Shown here in pieces: positions 5,374 to 9,928 of a stretch of 9,928 nucleotides of DNA. Source of the DNA: Thermoflexus hugenholtzii JAD2 (GTDB lineage Bacteria; Chloroflexota; Dehalococcoidia; UBA2979); contig CAMDBZ010000039.1 of assembly GCA_945889565.1 (NCBI GenBank), positions 1 through 9,928 of the forward strand, given 5' to 3'. The notes beneath the pieces are model-generated. The model was not told the DNA's origin, did not search any database, and saw only the letters and a program-made list of their open reading frames with translations. Each line of letters starts with the position of its first letter. Position 1 is the stretch's first letter. The translations under genes and the position numbers were made by a program.

Positions 5374-6522
5374 ATGACGGCAGCACGCAAGACCCTCGAG
5401 CACGCCTACGGCTTCGACGACGTCGCGATCGTTCCCGGCGCCGTCACCACCAACCCGGAGCTCGTCGAAATGCGCTTCGCGCTTGGTGAGCACAGCTTCG
5501 AGTTGCCGATCTTCGCCTCCGCCATGGACGCCGTCGTCGACCCGGCGTTCGCGATCACCTACTCGAAGCTCGGCGGGCTCGCGGTGCTCAACCTCGACGG
5601 CCTGCAGACGCGCTACGACAACCCCGACGAGCTGCTCGACCGCATCGCCTCGGCGAGCCTCGTCGAATCGACCGCCATCATCCAGCGCGTCTACCAGCAG
5701 CCCGTGCGCGAGGACCTGATCGCGCGCCGCGTCGACGAGATCAAGCGCGGCGGCGGTGTGCCCGTCGTCAGCACCACCCCCCAGAACACCAAGCGCTTCG
5801 CCCCCATCGCCGTCGACGCGGGCGCTGCGTACGTCGTCGTGCAGTCCACCGTCACCACCGCGCGCCACGTCTCGCGCTCCCTGAAGGGCCTCCAGCTGGA
5901 CGAGCTCGTGCGCCAGCTGCCCGTGCCCGTGCTCGTCGGCAACACCGTCGACTACGCCGCGACGCTCGAGCTGATGGAGACCGGCGTGCAGGGCGTGCTC
6001 GTCGGTGTGGGGCCCGGCGCCGCGTGCACCTCGCGCGAAGTGCTCGGCGTCGGCATCCCGCAGATCACTGCGACCATCGACACCGCCTACGCGCGCGACG
6101 CGTACTTCGAACGCACCGGCCGCTACGTGCCGATCATCACGGACGGCGGCTTCCGCACCGGCGGCGACGTCGCCAAGGCCTTCGCGGCCGGCGCCGACGC
6201 CATCATGATCGGCTCCCCCTTCGCGGGCACCGAGGAAGCGCCCGGCCGCGGCTACCACTGGGGCATGGCCACCCCCAACGCCGAGCTGCCCCGCGGCACG
6301 CGCGTGCACATCGGCCGCAACCACAGCCTGCACCAGCTGCTCTTCGGCCCCACCTCGCGCACCGACGGCACCGAGAACCTCGTCGGCGCGCTGCGCACGT
6401 CGATGGCCACGTGCGGCGCGCAGACGATCCGCGAGTTCCACCACACGCGCATGGTGATCGCGCCCTCGATCAAGACCGAAGGCAAGATCTACCAGCTCGC
6501 GCAGTCCCGCACGCGCGACTAA
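5374..6522 (+). CDS. guaB3: GuaB3-type IMP dehydrogenase family protein (no CBS domains)
   Basis: A 382-residue TIM-barrel enzyme of the IMP dehydrogenase/GMP reductase superfamily. Visible signatures are FASAMDAVVDP (47-57), VLVGNTVDYAATLELM, the catalytic loop GPGAACTSR (213-221) with Cys218, DGGFRTGGDVAKAFAAGADA (257-276) with the following IGSPFAGTEEAPG phosphate-binding block, and a C-terminal flap ending REFHHTRMVIAPSIKTEGK. The regulatory CBS pair that interrupts the barrel in canonical GuaB is absent; the length matches the GuaB3 subfamily found in actinobacteria and cyanobacteria. Cyanobacterial GuaB3 has been reported as an IMP dehydrogenase, while the actinobacterial role is unclear, so NAD-dependent IMP oxidation is likely but not certain here. 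It is followed after 9 nt by the DinB-like gene. Regulation may act through the long structured leader. Confidence 0.9.
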   Translation: MTAARKTLEHAYGFDDVAIVPGAVTTNPELVEMRFALGEHSFELPIFASAMDAVVDPAFAITYSKLGGLAVLNLDGLQTRYDNPDELLDRIASASLVESTAIIQRVYQQPVREDLIARRVDEIKRGGGVPVVSTTPQNTKRFAPIAVDAGAAYVVVQSTVTTARHVSRSLKGLQLDELVRQLPVPVLVGNTVDYAATLELMETGVQGVLVGVGPGAACTSREVLGVGIPQITATIDTAYARDAYFERTGRYVPIITDGGFRTGGDVAKAFAAGADAIMIGSPFAGTEEAPGRGYHWGMATPNAELPRGTRVHIGRNHSLHQLLFGPTSRTDGTENLVGALRTSMATCGAQTIREFHHTRMVIAPSIKTEGKIYQLAQSRTRD

Positions 6523-6531
6523 GGCGCACCC

Positions 6532-6987
6532 ATGCTCCCAGAAGTCTCCGCCGCCCTCGCTATCCTCGTCGACGACATCGAGGTGCTGCTCACGTTCGCA
6601 GACGGCCGCGACGCGGCCGCGCTGAACTGGCGCCCCGCACCGGGCGCCAACAGCCTCATCGCCCTCGCCACGCACACCGTGGGCGCGGCCGAGCAGGCGC
6701 TCATCACCAACCTCTGCGACGCGCGGCCTACCGAGCGCGACCGCGACGCCGAGCTCGCTACGCAGGGCGACTCCCTCGAAGAGCTCCGCGCGCACTGGGA
6801 CGGCCTTCGCCACGAGCTCGCGGCAGCGCTCGAGCGCGTGTCCGCCGCGCGCCTCGACGCCACGATCCACCACCCGCGCCTCGGCGACATGAGCGGGCAC
6901 ACGCTGCTGCTCACCGCGCTCACGCACGCGCGCGAGCACCTCGCGCACGCCGGCCTCACCGCCCAGCTCCTCGACGCCCGCGCCTGA
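6532..6987 (+). CDS. DinB-superfamily putative metalloprotein
   Basis: A 151-residue mostly helical protein. LNWRPAPGANSLIALATHTVGAAE (about residues 31-54, Trp33 and His48), together with the C-terminal H132-x3-H136 helix, matches the DinB/YfiT-like four-helix bundle with a three-histidine metal site. Many members of this superfamily are thiol-dependent transferases (mycothiol, bacillithiol) or have no known activity; the thiol used here cannot be inferred. The ATG lies 9 nt after the guaB3 stop with no clear Shine-Dalgarno, so it is probably co-transcribed and translationally linked. Codon use is strongly core-like (only about 10 of 151 codons end in A/T). It converges on prmC and is separated from it by a strong hairpin. 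Confidence 0.82.
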   Translation: MLPEVSAALAILVDDIEVLLTFADGRDAAALNWRPAPGANSLIALATHTVGAAEQALITNLCDARPTERDRDAELATQGDSLEELRAHWDGLRHELAAALERVSAARLDATIHHPRLGDMSGHTLLLTALTHAREHLAHAGLTAQLLDARA

Positions 6988-6995
6988 GCCCGCCT

Positions 6996-7026
6996 CCCCC
7001 TCGCCCCGCCCGGCGGGGAGAGGGGG
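6996..7026. terminator. Hairpin between convergent DinB-like gene and prmC
   Basis: CCCCCTC-G-CCCCG pairs with CGGGG-A-GAGGGGG around a short CCCGG loop, with only one G/A mismatch in a stem of about 13 positions. It lies 8 nt after the DinB-like stop and 58 nt from the prmC stop, where a bidirectional terminator is expected. There is no strong T-run on either side, and the flank (GGTTGGGGGGTGAGGG) looks like part of a dispersed GC-rich intergenic repeat. Confidence 0.55.
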
Positions 7027-7084
7027 TTGGGGGGTGAGGGTCCGGCGTCGAGCTGCGTGCGCGGTCAGGCCCCGCACCCGCGGG

Positions 7085-7963
7085 TCAGTAGCCGACGCGC
7101 ACCTCGACGACGCGGGGGCGGCCGGCGAGATCGGCGTGTACGCGCGCGGGTCCGCCCACGGCGGCGGCAAGCAGACGCGACACCTGCGCCGCCTGCCCGT
7201 CGCCGACCTCGAGCAGCACGGCGCGCGCGCCCGCGGCGAGGTGCTCCGGCACACGGTAGATCAGCCGGCGGATCACCTCGAGCCCGTCCTTACCGCCGTT
7301 GAGCGCCCACGTCGGCTCCCAGTCGCGCACCTCCGGCGTGAGCGCTTCGAGTTCGGCGGTGGGGATGTACGGTAGGTTCGCGGTCACGATCTCCACGCGC
7401 TCCGGCAGCGCATCGAACAGGTCGCCGGCGAGCAGCACGACGCGCTCGCGCAGCTCGAACCGGTCGCGGTTCCGCCCCGCGACGGCGAGCGCCGCCGTCG
7501 AGCGATCGAGCGCGTACACCTTCGCGTTGGGCGCATGCCGCGCCACCGCGAGCGCGACCACGCCCGAGCCCGTTCCGACGTCCGCGACGCGCACGAGCCG
7601 CCGCGCCTGCGGATGCGCGCGCACCGCCGCGAGCGTCGCCTCGATCAGCAGCTCCGTCTCCGGCCGCGGGATCAGCACGCCCGGCGCCACCTCGAACGTC
7701 ATGCCGTAGCACTCGCGCCGCCCGAGGATGTACGCGAGCGGCTCCCGCGCGAGCCGCCGCGCGAGCACCGCCGCGAACGCGGTCGCGATGTCGTCCGCCA
7801 CGACCTCGCCGCCGCGCGCGATCACCTGCGCGCGGTCGAGCCCGGCCGCCGCGCCGTACAGCAGCTCCGCCTCCAGCCGCCCCTCGTCGAGGTCATCGGC
7901 GGCGTCCACATCGACGAGGCGCGTCGCGGCGTCGTGCAGCAGCGCACGGAGTATCGTTGGCAA
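7085..7963 (-). CDS. prmC: Peptide chain release factor N5-glutamine methyltransferase
   Basis: A 292-residue SAM-dependent enzyme that methylates the glutamine of the GGQ motif in release factors. The helical N-terminal substrate-binding domain starts MPTILRALLHDA and includes LAYILGRRECYGMTF and IPRPETELL. The Rossmann domain has the SAM motif DVGTGSG (128-134). The active-site tetrapeptide is NLPY (196-199) where NPPY is usual, followed by LNGGKDGL. The frame is open far upstream, but that part is GC-rich low-complexity sequence overlapping yjbQ on the other strand. The TTG at 7963 is chosen because GGAG lies 8 nt upstream and the N-terminus then aligns with the family; an in-frame GTG at 8011 is the alternative. 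Its target prfA lies beyond yjbQ. Confidence 0.95.
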   Translation of the reverse strand: MPTILRALLHDAATRLVDVDAADDLDEGRLEAELLYGAAAGLDRAQVIARGGEVVADDIATAFAAVLARRLAREPLAYILGRRECYGMTFEVAPGVLIPRPETELLIEATLAAVRAHPQARRLVRVADVGTGSGVVALAVARHAPNAKVYALDRSTAALAVAGRNRDRFELRERVVLLAGDLFDALPERVEIVTANLPYIPTAELEALTPEVRDWEPTWALNGGKDGLEVIRRLIYRVPEHLAAGARAVLLEVGDGQAAQVSRLLAAAVGGPARVHADLAGRPRVVEVRVGY

Positions 7964-7971
7964 GCGTTGTT

Positions 7972-7975
7972 CTCC
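7972..7975 (-). promoter_or_regulatory. Shine-Dalgarno deciding the TTG start of prmC
   Basis: GGAG on the minus strand, 8 nt before the TTG at 7963. The alternative in-frame GTG at 8011 has no comparable site. A TTG start often lowers translation, which would suit an enzyme needed in small amounts. Confidence 0.5.
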
Positions 7976-8061
7976 ACATTCAGCGGGCGGCGTGCGTACG
8001 ATAGCGCCCACACCATGTCGCCACCCGCGCCTCGGCGACGGCGCCGCCGCATCTTGAAATC

Positions 8062-8068
8062 GGGGAGG
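8062..8068 (+). promoter_or_regulatory. Ribosome binding site of yjbQ
   Basis: GGGGAGG ends 4 nt before the GTG at 8073. It is a strong if closely spaced site, supporting the GTG over the internal ATG at 8115. Confidence 0.6.
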
Positions 8069-8072
8069 TCGA

Positions 8073-8477
8073 GTGCAGACCCGCATTGTCAGGCTCGGGA
8101 CACCGGCTAGCCCCATGACCGACGTGACGGTCGAAGTCCGCGAGTTCTGCAAGGAACGGGGCGACGGCCTTGTGAACGTCTTCGCGCCGCATTCAACGGT
8201 GGGTTTGGCGATCGTGCAGCCCGATCAAGGTGCTGCTGACGACGTGATCGCGGCTCTCAATCGTCTCATCCCTCGTGACATCACGTACCAACACGTCGAG
8301 AAGGCGCCTGGGCATGGGGCGGACCACATCATCCCGGTGCTCGCGAACCCATCGTTGATGGTACCGGTGCTCGCAGGCGTACCGTTGCTCGGGATGTATC
8401 AGCGAATCGTGTTCCTCGACCTTGATGAGCAGCCCAGCGAGCGTCAGATTGTGCTCGCGTTCGTGTCGGCTTCGTAA
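8073..8477 (+). CDS. yjbQ: YjbQ/UPF0047 family protein
   Basis: A 134-residue single-domain protein matching UPF0047/YjbQ. Signatures are FAPHSTVGLAIVQPD (37-51, His40), the family's histidine-rich turn as GHGADH (80-85), and VPVLAGVPLLGMYQRIVFLD (97-116) near the end. E. coli YjbQ has weak thiamin-phosphate-synthase activity and the family is often annotated that way, but the physiological role is unsettled. Gln49 stands where many members have a glutamate in the active-site strand. The gene is a lone plus-strand unit between prmC and prfA, which both read on the minus strand. About 34 of 135 codons end in A/T, against roughly 7% in the DinB-like gene, so its composition differs from the core and suggests transfer or recent insertion. 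Confidence 0.92.
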   Translation: MQTRIVRLGTPASPMTDVTVEVREFCKERGDGLVNVFAPHSTVGLAIVQPDQGAADDVIAALNRLIPRDITYQHVEKAPGHGADHIIPVLANPSLMVPVLAGVPLLGMYQRIVFLDLDEQPSERQIVLAFVSAS

Positions 8478-8515
8478 CGAACCCGCCCCACCGCCGCGCG
8501 CTCCGCCGCCACGGC

Positions 8516-9580
8516 CTAGCCCACGGCCTGCAGCTGCTCTGTCTGCTCGGCCAGCGCCACGGCGTCGATCAGCGGATCGATCTCGCCGTCGAGCAGGCGG
8601 GGGAGGGAGTGCAGGGTCAGGTTCACGCGGTGGTCGGTCACGCGGTCCTGGGGGAAGTTGTACGTGCGGATCTTCTCGGAGCGCTCGCCGGTGCCGACCT
8701 GCGCCTTGCGGTTGCCCGCCTGCTCCGCCGCGGCGCGCGCGCGCTCCATTTCGTAGATGCGCGCGCGCAGCACCGCCTCGGCCTTCGCGCGGTTCTTCGC
8801 CTGCGAGCGCTCGTCCTGGCACTGCACCACGATGCCCGTGGGGGCGTGTGTCATGCGCACGGCCGTCGCGACCTTGTTCACGTTCTGCCCGCCCGCGCCG
8901 CCCGAATGAAAGATGTCGATGCGCACATCGTCCCAGTTGATGTCGACGTCGACCTCGTCCACTTCGGGGAGCACCGCGACGGTCGCCGTCGAGGTGTGGA
9001 TGCGGCCCTGCGCCTCCGTCTCCGGGACGCGCTGCACGCGGTGCACGCCGGACTCGAACTTCAGGCGGGAGTACGCACCCTGGCCGTGCACCTCGAACAC
9101 GATCTCGCGGTAGCCGCCGGGGCCGGCTTCGGACGTGTTGATGACTTCGGTCTTCCAGCGGCGGCGCTCGGCGTAGCGCTGGTACATCTTGAACAGGTCC
9201 GCGGCGAACAGCGCCGCCTCGTCGCCGCCGGTGCCCGCGCGGATCTCGACGATCACGTCGCGGTCGTCGGCCGGGTCCCTGGGCAACAGCGCGAGCCGCA
9301 GCTCTTGCTCCATCGTCTCGACGGCGGGGGCGAGGCGCGCTTCCTCCTCGTGGCCGAGCGCGCGCAGCTCGTCGTCGGCGTCGCGAGCCAGCGCGCGCGC
9401 CTCGGTCAGCGCCTGCTCGCTCTCGCGGTAGCGGCGGTACAGCCGCACGAGCGCCTCGAGCGACGCGCGCTCGCGCCCGAGCGCCTCGAGTTGCCGGTGG
9501 TCGGCGACGACTTCCGGCAGCCCGAGCAGCCGCTCCAGCTCGATGAACCGCGCTTCGATCTCGGCCAGCCGTTCGAACAT
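8516..9580 (-). CDS. prfA: Peptide chain release factor 1
   Basis: A 354-residue class I release factor terminating translation at UAA and UAG. The coiled-coil-rich N-terminal domain is followed by EIRAGTGGDEAALFA and by the stop-codon recognition tripeptide in PxT form (PET, 186-188, within QRVPETEAQGRIHTS). This marks RF1, since RF2 carries SPF. The peptidyl-transferase motif GGQ (230-232) sits in HSGGAGGQNVNKVATAV; Gln232 is the residue PrmC methylates. Length is normal. No frameshift site of the RF2 kind is present. The ATG lacks a Shine-Dalgarno but has TAGACT 6 nt upstream, suggesting a leaderless mRNA. The upstream neighbour on the same strand ends 42 nt before it. The usual partner prmC is split off by yjbQ. 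Confidence 0.98.
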   Translation of the reverse strand: MFERLAEIEARFIELERLLGLPEVVADHRQLEALGRERASLEALVRLYRRYRESEQALTEARALARDADDELRALGHEEEARLAPAVETMEQELRLALLPRDPADDRDVIVEIRAGTGGDEAALFAADLFKMYQRYAERRRWKTEVINTSEAGPGGYREIVFEVHGQGAYSRLKFESGVHRVQRVPETEAQGRIHTSTATVAVLPEVDEVDVDINWDDVRIDIFHSGGAGGQNVNKVATAVRMTHAPTGIVVQCQDERSQAKNRAKAEAVLRARIYEMERARAAAEQAGNRKAQVGTGERSEKIRTYNFPQDRVTDHRVNLTLHSLPRLLDGEIDPLIDAVALAEQTEQLQAVG

Positions 9581-9586
9581 GTGCTC

Positions 9587-9592
9587 AGTCTA
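9587..9592 (-). promoter_or_regulatory. Candidate leaderless -10 box of prfA
   Basis: TAGACT on the minus strand, exactly 6 nt before the prfA ATG, in the 42-nt gap after the upstream gene. No convincing -35 is seen. The spacing is identical to the TAGCAT box at metG, and no ribosome binding site is visible, which together point to leaderless transcription. Confidence 0.5.
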
Positions 9593-9622
9593 GCAGTGAG
9601 CCCGGCTACGCCACTGGCGCGG

Positions 9623-9928
9623 CTACCCGCACAGCCCTCCATGGCCGCCGACATATCCGCGCGCCGCGTACCGGTAGTCAGGCGACCAGGCCACATCGGC
9701 CCGGCCGGGCGGCAGGACGAACGTGTAGCGGGAGCTCGCCAGGTCGAACAGCGAATGGGGTCCGAACTCCCCAATCCCCAGTTCGCCCCGTGGAGTCAGT
9801 GTGAGCCACACCCCGCGATCGAATTCGGTGAGCGAGTGGGCCTCGCGGTCGTACACACGCGTGCGGGCTTTCGCTGGCTCGTCCACGTTGCAGTAGCCGT
9901 CGGACCACGCGACGTACCGTGTGGTCGC
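9623..9928 (-). CDS. C-terminal part of a probable beta-propeller-like protein (partial)
   Basis: An open frame of 101 residues enters from the right edge and stops at TAG (9623-9625). Its start lies outside the window; a GTG at 9886 is internal to a longer frame and need not be the start. Two short segments, YVAWSDGY near the beginning and ADVAWSPDYRYAA near the end, resemble the strand-turn repeats of WD40-like/TolB-type beta-propellers (AWSPDGR-like). The middle (GVWLTLTPRGELGIGEFG) also reads as alternating beta strands. No enzyme motif is seen. More A/T-ending codons than prfA suggest an accessory gene. The fold guess is weak, but the gene itself is probably real. Confidence 0.5.
   Translation of the reverse strand, partial: ATTRYVAWSDGYCNVDEPAKARTRVYDREAHSLTEFDRGVWLTLTPRGELGIGEFGPHSLFDLASSRYTFVLPPGRADVAWSPDYRYAARGYVGGHGGLCG

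Noticed and set aside
5287..7254. A 655-codon open frame antisense to guaB3 and the DinB-like gene
   Set aside because: High-GC antisense shadow: biased composition, no recognisable motif, and it covers two well-identified genes on the other strand.
7990..8005. -10-like boxes (TACGAT, plus strand; TATCGT, minus strand) between prmC and yjbQ
   Set aside because: Neither has a -35 at acceptable spacing, so I do not call a promoter, though each gene must be read from somewhere in or near this gap.
7964..8152. N-terminal extension of prmC overlapping the start of yjbQ
   Set aside because: The residues do not resemble PrmC, and GGAG before the TTG at 7963 gives a family-like N-terminus. The GTG at 8011 remains a weaker alternative.
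8505..8530. Short direct repeat CCACGGCCT near the prfA stop
   Set aside because: Nine bases repeated once in GC-rich sequence at the junction of two genes is within chance, and there is no array or symmetry.

Overview
This is a very GC-rich bacterial window with strong G/C bias at third codon positions in most genes. It is mainly housekeeping: translation, nucleotide metabolism and isoprenoid synthesis. A CBS-less GuaB3-type IMP dehydrogenase homologue, a long-chain trans-prenyl synthase, GTG and TTG starts, and two genes with a -10 box only 6 nt before the ATG together suggest a Chloroflexota-like or other high-GC lineage. No rRNA, tRNA or taxonomic marker is present, so that placement is inference.

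Layout, left to right. (1) 12-395 (+) encodes an FmdB-type zinc-ribbon protein, followed by a small predicted secreted protein (421-987, +). (2) 1032-4988 (-) is a run read from metG (methionyl-tRNA synthetase) through a small ABM-like dimeric alpha/beta-barrel protein and TatD-family hydrolase to a polyprenyl diphosphate synthase. The last two overlap in a GTGA junction. (3) 4989-5373 is a 385-base divergent intergenic region with two candidate promoters towards guaB3, GC-rich hairpins and a perfect 24-bp palindrome. (4) 5374-6987 (+) holds guaB3 and a closely spaced DinB-like metalloprotein gene, ending at a strong hairpin between convergent genes. (5) 7085-9580 holds prmC (-), yjbQ (+) and prfA (-). 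PrmC methylates the GGQ glutamine of the release factor encoded by prfA, so the two are functional partners, but here an inverted yjbQ with lower GC3 separates them. (6) 9623-9928 (-) is the C-terminal end of a protein that looks like a beta-propeller fragment and runs off the window.

I found no CRISPR array, mobile element, toxin-antitoxin or defence cassette, and no convincing new multi-gene system. The most interesting signals are regulatory and organisational: matching leaderless-type promoters at metG and prfA, the structured leader of guaB3, and accessory genes placed inside conserved housekeeping pairs.
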